Origin: Candidatus Methanophagales archaeon ANME-1-THS
GTDB lineage: Archaea > Halobacteriota > Syntropharchaeia > Alkanophagales > Methanospirareceae
DNA length: 64,000 bases
Direction of reading: 5' to 3'
NCBI GenBank assembly: GCA_004212135.1
Contig: RXIE01000127.1
Location: 1-64,000, forward strand
Positions within the stretch are counted from its first letter, which is position 1, and each line of letters begins with the position of its first letter. Of this stretch, positions 27,025-37,305 are shown in pieces. The position numbers and the translations under genes are program-made. The notes under the pieces are model-generated. The model was not told the origin of the DNA, made no database searches, and saw only the letters and a program-made list of their open reading frames with translations.

Positions 27025-28221
27025 ATGGTCGGACATGTGGATCATGGAAAGACAACGTTAGTCAACGCGTTATCCGGTGAATGGACGGACCGACATAGTG
27101 AAGAGATCAAGCGAGGAATATCAATACGGCTCGGCTATGCGGATGCGACCTTCAGACGATGTCCGGTTTGCGAAGAGCCGGATTGTTACACGGTGGAAGA
27201 GATTTGTAAGCATTGCGGCTCGAAGACTGACGAGCTGCGGGCTGTTTCTTTTGTGGATTCACCCGGTCATGAAGCGTTAATGGCAACGATGCTCAGTGGT
27301 GCGGCGATTATGGATGGCGCGGTTCTGCTCATCGCGGCTTCCGAGCCCTGCCCACAGCCTCAGACGAAGGAGCATTTGATGGCACTGAGCATCGTGGGCA
27401 TTGATAAAATCGTCATTGCGCAGAATAAAATCGACCTCGTTTCGAGGGAGGGGGCGATCGCGCACTATCGTCAAATAAAAGCGTTTGTTAAAGGGACCAT
27501 TGCGGAAAACGCACCGATTGTGCCGCTATCCGCACAGCAGTCTGCGAATGTTGATGTATTGATCCAGGCTTTAGAGAAGACCATACCCACGCCTGAACGA
27601 GCACTTGATGAAGCTGCACGGATGTATATTGCACGCTCCTTCGATGTGAATAAGCCTGGCACGCCTATACCGGAACTCAAAGGCGGGGTCATCGGTGGTT
27701 CGCTCCTCAAGGGACGGCTGAAGGAAGGCGATAAGTTAGAAATACTCCCCGGGAGGAGTGTGACGACGGGTGGCAAGGAGAGATGGATACCAATCGAAAC
27801 GGAGATCACCTCAATCATTGTTGGCGGTGAACGGGTCAAAGAAGTGGCTCCCGGCGGACTTGTTGGCATTGGCACGAAGTTGGACCCGAGTATGACGAAA
27901 GAGGACTCGTTAGTGGGGCAGTGTGCAGGAATTCCGGGCACCTTACCACCAACGTGGAATGAACTGGCGATCGAATTTCAATTGTTCGAACGCGCGGTCG
28001 GCGTAGAAAAGGAAGTGGACGTGCCACCAATAAAAGTGGGTGAGCATATCATGGTGAGTGCGGGGACTGCAATTACGATCGGTGAGGTGAAGAAGGTGAC
28101 GAAGAAGAGCCTTGAGGTGAAGCTGAGCAGACCGATATGCGCGGAACAAGGGTCTCGCGTGGCCATCGGACGTAAGATGAGGGAACGATGGCACTTGATC
28201 GGTGCGGGTGTCATAAAGTAA
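27025..28221 (+). CDS. eif2g: Translation initiation factor aIF2 gamma subunit, 5' end unclear
   Basis: aIF2-gamma is the GTPase that delivers initiator tRNA. The G1 motif is [14 protein letters not shown] and NKIDL are present; a zinc knuckle CPVCEEPDC...CKHCGS follows. The first ATG at 27025 lies inside the first beta-strand, and the conserved lead (KKPALNIG) is encoded just upstream in frame with no ATG/GTG/TTG start. A GTG at 26981 would be in frame if the GGGGG run at 26984-26988 had one more G. The annotated start is therefore probably too short. Confidence 0.9.
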   Translation: MVGHVDHGKTTLVNALSGEWTDRHSEEIKRGISIRLGYADATFRRCPVCEEPDCYTVEEICKHCGSKTDELRAVSFVDSPGHEALMATMLSGAAIMDGAVLLIAASEPCPQPQTKEHLMALSIVGIDKIVIAQNKIDLVSREGAIAHYRQIKAFVKGTIAENAPIVPLSAQQSANVDVLIQALEKTIPTPERALDEAARMYIARSFDVNKPGTPIPELKGGVIGGSLLKGRLKEGDKLEILPGRSVTTGGKERWIPIETEITSIIVGGERVKEVAPGGLVGIGTKLDPSMTKEDSLVGQCAGIPGTLPPTWNELAIEFQLFERAVGVEKEVDVPPIKVGEHIMVSAGTAITIGEVKKVTKKSLEVKLSRPICAEQGSRVAIGRKMRERWHLIGAGVIK

Positions 28222-28228
28222 GACCGGT

Positions 28229-30823
28229 TTAGGACGCTGCAGCGGCGCGTGAGAAGACGATTTTGCCATCTGAGACCTCAGCCCGGATCGTATCGCCTTC
28301 ACTGAACTCGCCATCTAGGATCTTCATGGATAAGGGGTCCTCGATCATCCGCTGAATGGTTCGCTTGACCGGTCTCGCTCCAAATATCGGATCGAAGCCT
28401 TTGCTCGCGATCAATTCTTTGACCGCATCGCTCGCCGAGATCGTAATTCTCTTCTCCGCGAGCCTCTCCTGGAGGTACCGCAGTTGGATCTCAACCACCT
28501 TCTTTATCTCAGCCTTGCCCAGCGGGTTGAATATAACCGTCTCATCAATCCGATTCAAGAACTCGGGCCGGAAGTTCATTTTCAGCACCTCCATCACCTT
28601 CTCTTCCAGCTCCTTGCCTCTCAATTCCTGTATGAACGGGGTTGCAATGTTCGAGGTCATAATAATAACCGTGTTTTTGAAGTTCACGGTTCTCCCATGA
28701 CCATCCGTGAGACGACCATCGTCCAGGATCTGAAGCAGCAGATTGAAGACATCCACATGTGCCTTCTCGATCTCGTCAAAGAGGATGACGGTGTACGGCC
28801 GTCTCCGCACCGCTTCGGTCAGGAATCCGCCCTCTTCATACCCCACGTAGCCGGGCGGTGCACCGATAAGCCGCGCAATCGAGTGCCGCTCCATGAACTC
28901 CGACATGTCCATACGCACCATTGCCCGTTCATCATCGAAGAGAAATTCCGCAAGTGCCTTTGCGAGTTCCGTCTTCCCGACGCCCGTTGGACCGAGGAAA
29001 ATGAACGACCCGATGGGTCTGTTCGGATCGCTGAGCCCTGCTCGACCCCGTCTGATCGCATTGGACACCAGGGCAATCGCTTTATCCTGACCAACCACGC
29101 GCTCTTTCAATCGCTCTTCCATATGCAGCAACTTCTCGGTCTCGGCCTCAAGCATCTTCGAGACGGGTATCCCGGACCATTTCGCAATCACCTCGGCAAC
29201 GTCCTCCTCGTCAACTTCCTCTTTGAGCAGCATCTGATCCTTCTGCAGTCCCTTGAGCTTTTCATTTTGCGCATCCAATTCCTTCTGTAGTTCGATCAGC
29301 GTACCGTAGCGAATTTGTGCCACGCGTTCCAAATTGCCACTCCGTTCAGCCTGCTGCTCTTCTAACTTCGCCTGGTCGATCTTCGCTTTGATCTCCCGTA
29401 TTCGCTGGATCAACTCCTTCTCATTCTGCCATCTCGCTTTGAGCTGGTCAGCCTTTTCCTTTAATTCAGAGAGTTCCTTTCTGAGCTTCTCAAGCCGTTC
29501 CTTTGATTCTTTATCTTTCTCGCGCTTCAAAGCCTGTTCTTCGATCTCCAATTGCCTGATTTTCCGTTCCACCTCGTCTATTTCCGCGGGCATACTATCA
29601 ATCTCGGTTCTCAACTTCGAAGCGGCTTCGTCAATCGCATCAATCGCTTTGTCCGGCAGGAATCGATCGGTGATATATCTGCTGGAAAGCGTGGCCGCGG
29701 CAATCAATGCGGCATCCTGTATCCTCACCCCATGATGCAGTTCATATCGCTCCTTCAATCCGCGGAGAATCGAAATGGTATCCTCAACTGATGGTTCTCG
29801 GACCGTAATCGGCTGGAACCGGCGTTCCAGTGCGGCATCCTTCTCGATATACTTGCGATATTCATCGGTCGTCGTTGCACCGACGCATCTGAGTTCGCCG
29901 CGTGCAAGTGCGGGCTTGAGCATATTCGAGGCATCTATCGCACCCTCGGCCGCGCCTGCTCCCACAACTGTGTGTAATTCATCAATAAAGAGGATAATCT
30001 GACCTTCAGCGGCATCAATCTCCCGTAATACCGCCTTCAGTCGGTCCTCAAACTCACCTCTGAACTTCGTTCCGGCAATTAAGGCTCCCATATCGAGCGC
30101 AACCACGCGCTTATCTTTTAAGGTCTCAGGAACGTCGCCGTTAACAATTCGCTGGGCCAAGCCTTCCACAATCGCAGTCTTCCCCACGCCCGCCTCTCCG
30201 ATCAGCACGGGATTATTCTTCGTTCTCCTCGAAAGGACTTGAATCACCCTGCGGATCTCGTCATTTCGGCCTATCACCGGGTCGAGCTTCCCTTTACGCG
30301 CGAGATCGGTCAGATCGCGTGTGTACCGTTGCAGTGCCTGATACTTCGCCTCGGGCGTTTGATCCACTATGCGCTGCTGACCGCGAATTCCCGTCAAGGC
30401 TTCATAGATCCTCTCCTTCGTCACACCCATTCCTTTAAGGATCCGCGGTGATCCCGGCTCGTCCTCCTCAGCGATCGCGAGGAGCATATGCTCCGTGCTC
30501 ATATACTCATCCTTCATCGCCTGGGCGGCTTTCCATGCCTGCTCCAGCGTCTTGTTCAAGCGCGGCGTGAGGTAAATCTGGTCAATGCCACCGCCTCCAT
30601 AGACCTGGGGCAAGGAACGTAAATGCGCATTGAGGCGAGATTTGAGCTGCTCGGTATCTACACCGATTCTCTGCAGTATCGGGCCGATGATACCGTCCGA
30701 TTGTTCAACCAGAGCTAAAAGGAGGTGTTCCACATCTATCTGCTGATGGGTATATCTGTCGGCGATGTTCTTTGCTTCCTGCAGCGCCTCCTGCGCCTTC
30801 AAAGTCAGTTTATCAAGCCTCAT
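28229..30823 (-). CDS. clpB: ClpB disaggregase
   Basis: ClpB is a hexameric AAA+ chaperone that rescues aggregated proteins with DnaK. The 864-residue protein has an N-domain of two repeats (1-145), NBD1 with GEAGVGKT, a long coiled-coil M-domain (about 410-525) and NBD2 with GPTGVGKT. The start at 30823 ([14 protein letters not shown]) matches family N-termini; an ATG 24 bases upstream is an alternative. Archaeal clpB genes are patchy and usually thought to be acquired from bacteria. It is convergent with aIF2-gamma, 7 bases away. Confidence 0.96.
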   Translation of the reverse strand: MRLDKLTLKAQEALQEAKNIADRYTHQQIDVEHLLLALVEQSDGIIGPILQRIGVDTEQLKSRLNAHLRSLPQVYGGGGIDQIYLTPRLNKTLEQAWKAAQAMKDEYMSTEHMLLAIAEEDEPGSPRILKGMGVTKERIYEALTGIRGQQRIVDQTPEAKYQALQRYTRDLTDLARKGKLDPVIGRNDEIRRVIQVLSRRTKNNPVLIGEAGVGKTAIVEGLAQRIVNGDVPETLKDKRVVALDMGALIAGTKFRGEFEDRLKAVLREIDAAEGQIILFIDELHTVVGAGAAEGAIDASNMLKPALARGELRCVGATTTDEYRKYIEKDAALERRFQPITVREPSVEDTISILRGLKERYELHHGVRIQDAALIAAATLSSRYITDRFLPDKAIDAIDEAASKLRTEIDSMPAEIDEVERKIRQLEIEEQALKREKDKESKERLEKLRKELSELKEKADQLKARWQNEKELIQRIREIKAKIDQAKLEEQQAERSGNLERVAQIRYGTLIELQKELDAQNEKLKGLQKDQMLLKEEVDEEDVAEVIAKWSGIPVSKMLEAETEKLLHMEERLKERVVGQDKAIALVSNAIRRGRAGLSDPNRPIGSFIFLGPTGVGKTELAKALAEFLFDDERAMVRMDMSEFMERHSIARLIGAPPGYVGYEEGGFLTEAVRRRPYTVILFDEIEKAHVDVFNLLLQILDDGRLTDGHGRTVNFKNTVIIMTSNIATPFIQELRGKELEEKVMEVLKMNFRPEFLNRIDETVIFNPLGKAEIKKVVEIQLRYLQERLAEKRITISASDAVKELIASKGFDPIFGARPVKRTIQRMIEDPLSMKILDGEFSEGDTIRAEVSDGKIVFSRAAAAS

Positions 30824-31053
30824 AGGGGTATCACGCTCTCCATCCACCCTTTATGAAACATATACAAAAATGGTAATAAATAGTTACGAATTCTTTGCGT
30901 CAATAATCATGACGAGAGCCGAAAAAGAGCAGCTCAGCACATGCACCAAAGATGATGAACAGAGCGTTCTAAACCTGCCTCCTCCTCGTCGTCAGAGGTG
31001 CTCAATCGGTCATGATGCGACTGAGAGATTTTTTGGCCCGCCTATTCCGCCAT

Positions 31054-31281
31054 TCATTTCAGATGCACTTCGGTATTCGGCTTTCTCATCGTCATTGATG
31101 CCAGTTCGGACCCCAGTACGAAAATGGCCTGCTTGTGCTCTTCCTTACTCCGGTGCACCTGAAATGGGGAGATCTTCAACGCTCGATACCGCTCGAAATC
31201 GCAGTTCAACCCAGTGTCTTCACAATATTTCTTCAACTGAGCCAATAACATATGTATGTGTATCAGCTCTTCTTTCTTCAT
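31054..31281 (-). CDS. UPF0058 family small protein
   Basis: A 75-residue protein starting MKKEELIHIHMLLAQLKKYCED, which is typical of the archaeal UPF0058 family. The function is unknown. It has two cysteines (20 and 27) and several histidines that could bind metal. It is monocistronic. Confidence 0.75.
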   Translation of the reverse strand: MKKEELIHIHMLLAQLKKYCEDTGLNCDFERYRALKISPFQVHRSKEEHKQAIFVLGSELASMTMRKPNTEVHLK

Positions 31282-31504
31282 ATTGACCTCTTTTGACCTG
31301 TGACTCTCGAATCAGGTCATGTGCAAATAGAGAAGTGCAGTAAGTATTATAAATAAGGTTAAGGGCTTCACGTACTGACTTATGATACGAACCTGAGGGA
31401 CTGAGCGGAATTATTACCGGTCTATCATATTATCTGGCACCTGCCTCTTTGCATGGATGCGCCAATAATCACGTTGAAGAAGGTTACGCGGTTGGTGAAT
31501 TACA

Positions 31505-32089
31505 CTATTTCAAGACATCGACCAGAGCAACTCGCTCTAACACCAGCATCTTCAACTTCTGCTCGCCCACTGCACTGAGTTCGTCACGGGAAATGGAGAA
31601 AAAGTCTTTTATTCGCTCTCTTTTGTGCGCATCCTTCTCCAGATCCGATTCCCAGTCCTGCAGTGAGATCTCTGCTATTCCTATCTTTCTCCTCACCTCT
31701 TCAGCCACAACCTCTAAATCCTTTGCGCCCGTTTCATCCACTATGACGACCGCAACTTTGTGCTCGCCTGCTCTCACGCCCATCTCCAATGCCCGCTCTA
31801 TCTGCCTTCTTCCTGACGCATATAACAGAATCTCCATGCCCAGATCGCTCGTTATAGTTTTTTTCCGCTTCAGAGCCCGTAGCGCCTTTTGCACTGCGGC
31901 CTGTAGGTGCTCCTCACCGGCTAGTAAGTTCGCATCCAGAGCCTGGATCGTCACCCGGTAGGTATGCGCAATAGCCTTCAATGCCGAAAGGAAATCGTCT
32001 ACGGTTGAGATCCAGAGGTTGCCAGCAAGTATAGTGCAGTTGAATTCGTGCTCTTCTTGGCTCTCCCATTGACTCATGTCATTCACCAT
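31505..32089 (-). CDS. cgi121: KEOPS complex Cgi121-like subunit
   Basis: Cgi121 binds tRNA in the KEOPS complex, which makes t6A37. The 194-residue protein shows the family layout: TIQALDANLLAGEEHLQAAVQKAL, then LGMEILLYASGRRQIERALEMG, the conserved helix-rich core. A C-terminal extension (about residues 135-194) exceeds the typical length. The start may be at M5. No other KEOPS genes are adjacent. Confidence 0.75.
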   Translation of the reverse strand: MVNDMSQWESQEEHEFNCTILAGNLWISTVDDFLSALKAIAHTYRVTIQALDANLLAGEEHLQAAVQKALRALKRKKTITSDLGMEILLYASGRRQIERALEMGVRAGEHKVAVVIVDETGAKDLEVVAEEVRRKIGIAEISLQDWESDLEKDAHKRERIKDFFSISRDELSAVGEQKLKMLVLERVALVDVLK

Positions 32090-32249
32090 TTTCCTATCCT
32101 ATCGTACTGAATCCATTTCACCTTTATTAACCCGCTTTCATTCGATTAACCCGCGTTTGTAAAAAGATAAAGAATCCGTTCATTTACCTTTTTCCCTTCT
32201 GTTTCTCCTGCATTCTTCGATTCGATGTGGCACGGACCTCATGCGAATA

Positions 32250-32275
32250 AAAAAAGGGAGAGCGGTTTTTACTCC
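32250..32275 (-). terminator. Weak hairpin with T-run after the sorting-signal remnant
   Basis: On the minus strand GGGAG pairs with CTCCC across a loop of about 10 bases and is followed by a run of T. It begins at the stop codon of the remnant at 32269 and could be that lost gene's terminator. Confidence 0.4.
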
Positions 32276-32355
32276 CTCCTTATCCTCCACCGTACCAGCA
32301 GTGTCAGCGCGAGTAAGCCGATTCCAACCAGTACAAGTGTAGATATCTCTGGAAT
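32269..32355 (-). pseudogene. Orphan archaeosortase-type C-terminal sorting signal
   Basis: A 28-codon open stretch reads IPEISTLVLV, then a hydrophobic helix, then RWRIRRE and a stop. The layout (xPE(F/I)S, helix, Arg-rich tail) is that of PEF-CTERM-like sorting signals. It is preceded directly by an in-frame TAA, and no secreted-protein body is readable upstream. It seems to be the last trace of a lost surface protein. The rest of 32090-32457 holds nothing I can call. Confidence 0.5.
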
Positions 32356-32457
32356 TTATGGTTCGTACCTCAGGTCTCTGGAGCTCACGTGACTTGGTTA
32401 GACAACCTTCTTAGAATGTGTAGACCAGAGAAAAGAAGCTGGAGACGAGTGCTTTAC

Positions 32458-33513
32458 TTATACATAGCCACGCTGCAGCAGCACTTCGGCATTCAGTATG
32501 GATGCACCCGCAGCGCCTCGTATGGTGTTGTGGCCCAGCGCGATATACTTGATTGCGTTCTTCATTCTCCCGTCTCGTACTCGTCCTACTGATACGCTCA
32601 TCCCCTTGCCCGCATCCCGATCAAGCTTCGGCTGCGGTCTGTCACGTTCCTCACGCAGTATGATCGGCTTCTCAGGAGCGAATGGTGTTTTAAAATCGCT
32701 CCGGAAGTCCCTAAACGCCTGTTTTACCTCGTCCACACCTACTGGTTCCTCAAAGGTCACCCAGACCGCTTCGGTATGGCCATCCATTACCATGACACGA
32801 TGGCACGAGGCACAGACGGTGAACGGTGCATTTGTAATCGCCGAACCTTCAAGTGTTCCGAGAAGCTTGAGCGTCTCGCTCTCCATCTTATCCTCTTCGC
32901 GCTCGATGAACGGTATCACGTTATCCAGGATCGCCATGGACGGCACACCCGCGTAGCCCGCACCTGATACCGCCTGCATCGTTGATACCTGCACCCCTTG
33001 TATGCCGAATCGCATCAAGGGCTTCAAACTCAAGGTCAGCATGATCGCCGAACAGTTAGGATTGGTGATGATGAACCCGTCCCAGCCCCGGATCGATTGT
33101 TGCACCTCGATGAGCGCTAAATGGTCCGCATTGACCTCCGGGATGACCAGAGGTATATCCTTTTCCATCCGATGTACCGAGACATTGCTGCAGACCACGT
33201 AGCCCGCCTCTGCACATCGCTTCTCCACGTTGCTCGCTACCTGTCCCGGCAATGCCGAGAACATAATGCGTATATCATCATCGGAATCTGAAGCGCCGAT
33301 ATCCTCCATAGAGCGTATTACCATCTCTGCCGCTTCTTCGGGCATTTCAGAGGGGAGGAACCATTTCGCTACCTCCCGGTATCTCTTTCCCACACTTCGT
33401 TCAGAAGCAAAGAGCGCGCCAAATTCAAACCATGGATGGTCTTCCAGGAGCTGTACGAACCGCTGACCTACGCTTCCCGTTGCACCCAATACCCCAACTT
33501 TTATTCTCGCCAT
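32458..33513 (-). CDS. asd: Aspartate-semialdehyde dehydrogenase
   Basis: Asd reduces aspartyl phosphate to aspartate semialdehyde, the branch point to Lys, Thr and Met. The 351-residue protein has the NADP motif GVLGATGSVGQRF and the catalytic Cys in ITNPNCSA (C154), with the fungal/archaeal-type sequence. The product is also the substrate of COG1900-type homocysteine synthesis, relevant to the COG1900 gene at 56 kb. Confidence 0.95.
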   Translation of the reverse strand: MARIKVGVLGATGSVGQRFVQLLEDHPWFEFGALFASERSVGKRYREVAKWFLPSEMPEEAAEMVIRSMEDIGASDSDDDIRIMFSALPGQVASNVEKRCAEAGYVVCSNVSVHRMEKDIPLVIPEVNADHLALIEVQQSIRGWDGFIITNPNCSAIMLTLSLKPLMRFGIQGVQVSTMQAVSGAGYAGVPSMAILDNVIPFIEREEDKMESETLKLLGTLEGSAITNAPFTVCASCHRVMVMDGHTEAVWVTFEEPVGVDEVKQAFRDFRSDFKTPFAPEKPIILREERDRPQPKLDRDAGKGMSVSVGRVRDGRMKNAIKYIALGHNTIRGAAGASILNAEVLLQRGYV

Positions 33514-33682
33514 ACCGCACGTATCCCTTCTTCGGGAAATGCTATAAATCTCCCTGCACCTCTTCTCTTTACCACAACTTCTTTAAAAAACTATAGCAAA
33601 CGTGTGCGCACCATAAGAAACCTGGACTGAATAAAAGGTTTATTAGGGGGAGGTCGAGTAATACATAGGATGGGAAACAGTA

Positions 33683-33835
33683 ATGGCGAGATTTCCAGAA
33701 GCTGAGGCGAGACTCCTCCGGATGAAGATCTGCATGAATTGTAATGCACGAAATGCAGTGAGAGCGACGAGATGCAGGAAATGCAACTCGAAAGACCTGA
33801 GGATGAAATCCACGCATAGAGGTAAAAAGGCGTAA
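33683..33835 (+). CDS. rpl40e: 50S ribosomal protein L40e
   Basis: A 50-residue protein starting [12 protein letters not shown] with a zinc finger of two CxxC pairs, CMNC and CRKC, and a basic C-terminus (KSTHRGKKA). This matches archaeal L40e in length and layout. It lies 169 bases upstream of, and divergent from, asd. Confidence 0.93.
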   Translation: MARFPEAEARLLRMKICMNCNARNAVRATRCRKCNSKDLRMKSTHRGKKA

Positions 33836-33985
33836 AAAGACGGGCTTGGGCTGAATAAGAGCTGATTTATAAAATTTGTTACGATCCTCCGAGCGTGGAT
33901 GACCTCTGGTAAGGATCTTCATGAGTCTCACCTGGAGCACAGATCAAGAGATGATTGAAGGAGCGGAGATGACCTGTACCTTTAC

Positions 33986-34771
33986 ATGAAACGGGATATG
34001 CGAGCTATGAAGAAGGGTAGAGTAATCGCGGTAGCGGGAAAAGGCGGAACGGGGAAGACTGCGATCGCCGCACTCCTGATACGGGAACTCCTGCGATCCC
34101 GGGCACAGGAAGAAATCTGCGTGCTCGCGGTGGATGCCGATCCGGATTCCAACCTGCCTGAGGCGCTCGGTATATCCTATGCAAAAACAGTGGGTGATAT
34201 CCGAGAAGCTCTGCTGGAAGAGAAGCAGCGAGATGCAGCACTGGATATTTGGTCGCAGTTTGAGGGTAAAATTGCTGAGATTATCGTGGAAGAGGAGCAC
34301 TACGACCTGCTGGTCATGGGTCGACCTGAGGGACCGGGCTGTTATTGTCCCGTCAATCATATCATCCGCATGCTGATTGATACCCTAACGAAGAACTACG
34401 ATTACACGGTCATCGATTGCGAGGCAGGGCTGGAGCATCTCAGCAGGAGAACAACGCGGGATGTGGATCTCATGCTCGTGGTACTGGATATGACTTTGAA
34501 GAGCCTGAAAACCGCGTTAAGGCTGAAACAGATCGCGGAAGAGCTCCATGTGGATGTGACGAAGCTGCTAACCATAGCGAATAAAATACCTCCCGGTGCT
34601 GAGACGATGCTCCGAGCAGAAGCGAGTCAATACGGCCTCGAGATAGAAGAGGTAATACCTTTTGATGCCGTAATCCAGGACTATGACTTCAAAGGGATAC
34701 CACTGGTCAAATTACCCGATGATGCACCCTCGGTTATCGCGGTGCGGAGAATAGCGGAGCGCATAAAATAA
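33986..34771 (+). CDS. cooC: CooC-type nickel-insertion ATPase at the hydrogenase locus
   Basis: A 261-residue MinD/ParA-like ATPase with GKGGTGKT, GRPEGPGCYC and IDCEAGLEHLSRRTT, closely similar to the gene at 11951-12760. It is 42 bases upstream of hypF in the same direction, suggesting a nickel-handling role in hydrogenase maturation here. Alternative starts exist at 34001 and 34010; the latter (MKKGRVIAVAGKGG) is closest to the family norm. Confidence 0.85.
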   Translation: MKRDMRAMKKGRVIAVAGKGGTGKTAIAALLIRELLRSRAQEEICVLAVDADPDSNLPEALGISYAKTVGDIREALLEEKQRDAALDIWSQFEGKIAEIIVEEEHYDLLVMGRPEGPGCYCPVNHIIRMLIDTLTKNYDYTVIDCEAGLEHLSRRTTRDVDLMLVVLDMTLKSLKTALRLKQIAEELHVDVTKLLTIANKIPPGAETMLRAEASQYGLEIEEVIPFDAVIQDYDFKGIPLVKLPDDAPSVIAVRRIAERIK

Positions 34772-34813
34772 GGTAAGGTAACTTATGGGTTACCCGTCTG
34801 GTGAAGAAAACAG

Positions 34814-37045
34814 ATGAAGATTGTTATTAAAGGAACGGTACAGGGTGTCGGGTTTCGACCGACGGTATACCGTGTGGCAACAGCTCTGGGCTTGAAGGGC
34901 TATGTACTCAACAAAGGCTCGAACGTGGAGATCGGTATCCAGGAGCAGGGAAAGAAGGACGAATTCCTGAATCGGTTAATGAAGAACCTGCCTCCACTTG
35001 CCGCGCTCAATGAAATAGAGGTGAACGACGATCCTGTCAGTGGCTATCAGGACTTTGAGATACTCATGAGCTCAGAGGGAGAAAAGACCTCAGTTACGCC
35101 TGTGGATACCGCGATCTGCGATGCATGTGTGAAGGAAGTGCTGGATGTGGATAATCGTCGGTATCTCTATCCGTTTATTAATTGCACCTCCTGCGGTGCG
35201 CGGTTCTCAGTCATACTGAATGTCCCGTACGATCGGGCGAATACCTCAATGCGTGACTTCACGATGTGCGAGCACTGCCGCGCGGAATACAAGAACCCAC
35301 AGGACCGGCGATTTCATGCGCAGACGATCTCATGCCCACAGTGCGGTCCGAAATACACGCTGCATGGCCGAAATGGGGAAGTGCTGGACGAGCGAAATCC
35401 AATAGAGGCCTTCGCAAAGCTCGTTGACGAGGGCGCGCTCGCCATCGCGAAGGGCTGGGGAGGCATGCACCTCATCTGCACCTTTGATCAGGCAAGCCGA
35501 TTGAGAAAGCTCTACGGACGGCCTGCAAAACCATTCGCCGTGATGTTCCGGGACTTGAATGCCATTGAGAACTACCTCGAGTTCGATGCGCATGAAGAAA
35601 ACTTGCTGACCTCAGCACACCGGCCGATTGTGCTTTTGGATAAGCGTTCCTCTCCGGATGACCTCTCCGCTATCGCGCCGGGATTAGGCACGATTGGTGC
35701 TTATTTACCCTATTCAGGGCTCCATTACGTGCTGTTCCATTATCTGAGTTCAGAGGGGATTATAATGACCTCGGCTAATATCTCGGGCGAGCCGATGGCG
35801 ATCAGAAACGAGGATGCATTCAGGTTGAGCGCGGATTATTTCCTCGTACATAACCGGCGGATCGTGAACCGGGTTGACGATTCCGTCATTCGGTGCTACG
35901 GGGACAAAAACTTCTTCCTCCGGAGATCGAGGGGGTTTGTTCCCACTTCGTTCAAAGTCAGGTACCCGCAGAGGATTTTATCACTGGGTGCGGGCGAAAA
36001 TGTCACCTCGAGTATCTCAAAGGGGGGGAATCTATATACCAGTCAATATATCGGGAATACCTATCATTATCCAACAGTCGAATACCTGGCTTCGGGCACG
36101 GAGCAACTGCTGAGGCTTTTGGGGTTGAGCATGGCCGACTTTGATGCCATCGGGGTAGACCTGCATCCACGCTATCCAACGAGGCGGTATGGTAAACAGC
36201 TCTCAGAAGAATGGTCCATCGAATTAGTTGAGGTGCAGCACCATTGGGCACATGCAGCGTCGTTACTGCTCGATCGGGCGGTCGATGAGATTGTTGCGTT
36301 AACCCTCGATGGGACGGGATATGGTGTGGATGGAACGGCATGGGGTGGCGAGATCCTGCATGCGAATTACAAAGCCTTTGACCGTGTGGGATCGCTGGAA
36401 GAGATACCGCTCGTGGGTGGTGAAATGGCGATAAAAGACCCCAGAAGGTTACTCTTTGCGATTTTTTCGCGTCTCGGAAGGGATACGCATACCGCCCAGT
36501 TCGTGGATGAACAGGAAGCGAGGGTATTAGAGAAGCTGGTGAAGAAAGCGCCGAGGACCAGTAGCTTCGGCAGGGTGCTCGATGCACTCTCCTGCTACCT
36601 CGGCGTCGCTCAGCGGATGACTTATGATGGTGAACCCGCAATGAAGCTCGAACGATATTTAGCTAAGGGAGAGCGAACGTATGAATTCGAGACGACGGTG
36701 AAACGCGCTGATCGCGAAATCGTGCTGACGCTGCCGCTCTTTGATCAACTTGCTGAATATCAGCTTCACACGGAAAAGGAGAGGGCGGACATTGCATATT
36801 CCTTTGTGTACGCGTTGGTCAAGGAGATGGTCGAGATTGCAGCGGACGCGTGCAGTGCCACGGGCATCACCGCTATCGGGATCACCGGCGGAGTATCCTA
36901 TGATGTCCCGATTGTCAGACTGGCAGAAGCGATGGTGAAGGAGAAAGGATTAAGGTTTTTAACCCATGATAAGATACCGAATGGTGATGGTGGTATCTCA
37001 CTAGGGCAAAATGCGATTGTGGGGCATTTAAAAGAACGAGTCTAA
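34814..37045 (+). CDS. hypF: Carbamoyltransferase HypF
   Basis: HypF makes the thiocarbamate on HypE that becomes cyanide ligands of the NiFe centre. All modules are present in 743 residues: acylphosphatase domain (IKGTVQGVGFRPTVYRVA), two zinc fingers (CDAC...CTSCG and CEHC...CPQCG), a YrdC-like domain, and a C-terminal Kae1-like domain with VQHHWAHAASLL. Heads hypF-hypC-hypD-protease. Confidence 0.97.
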   Translation: MKIVIKGTVQGVGFRPTVYRVATALGLKGYVLNKGSNVEIGIQEQGKKDEFLNRLMKNLPPLAALNEIEVNDDPVSGYQDFEILMSSEGEKTSVTPVDTAICDACVKEVLDVDNRRYLYPFINCTSCGARFSVILNVPYDRANTSMRDFTMCEHCRAEYKNPQDRRFHAQTISCPQCGPKYTLHGRNGEVLDERNPIEAFAKLVDEGALAIAKGWGGMHLICTFDQASRLRKLYGRPAKPFAVMFRDLNAIENYLEFDAHEENLLTSAHRPIVLLDKRSSPDDLSAIAPGLGTIGAYLPYSGLHYVLFHYLSSEGIIMTSANISGEPMAIRNEDAFRLSADYFLVHNRRIVNRVDDSVIRCYGDKNFFLRRSRGFVPTSFKVRYPQRILSLGAGENVTSSISKGGNLYTSQYIGNTYHYPTVEYLASGTEQLLRLLGLSMADFDAIGVDLHPRYPTRRYGKQLSEEWSIELVEVQHHWAHAASLLLDRAVDEIVALTLDGTGYGVDGTAWGGEILHANYKAFDRVGSLEEIPLVGGEMAIKDPRRLLFAIFSRLGRDTHTAQFVDEQEARVLEKLVKKAPRTSSFGRVLDALSCYLGVAQRMTYDGEPAMKLERYLAKGERTYEFETTVKRADREIVLTLPLFDQLAEYQLHTEKERADIAYSFVYALVKEMVEIAADACSATGITAIGITGGVSYDVPIVRLAEAMVKEKGLRFLTHDKIPNGDGGISLGQNAIVGHLKERV

Positions 37046-37062
37046 AAGAAAAGTGAGTTACG

Positions 37063-37305
37063 ATGTGTTTGGGCATACCAGCGAAAGTGGTGGAGATTAA
37101 CCACGAGGGACGAAAGGGAAAGGCGGATTTCGGGGGTGTATCGCGTGAGGTCGATCTCTCATTGGTCGATGTGAAGGTGGGCGACTATGTGATTATTCAT
37201 GCGGGTTTTGCAATCGAGCTACTGGACGAGGAGGAGGCGAAGGAGTCGCTCGCGTTGTGGCAGGAGCTGCTGGAACGATGTTCAGATACCGGGACGAGGG
37301 ATTAG
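37063..37305 (+). CDS. hypC: Hydrogenase assembly chaperone HypC
   Basis: HypC binds HypD and carries the Fe(CN)2CO unit to the large subunit. The 80-residue protein starts MCLGIPAKV, with the essential Cys2. It is 17 bases after hypF and overlaps hypD by 28 bases. Stop is TAG. Confidence 0.95.
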   Translation: MCLGIPAKVVEINHEGRKGKADFGGVSREVDLSLVDVKVGDYVIIHAGFAIELLDEEEAKESLALWQELLERCSDTGTRD

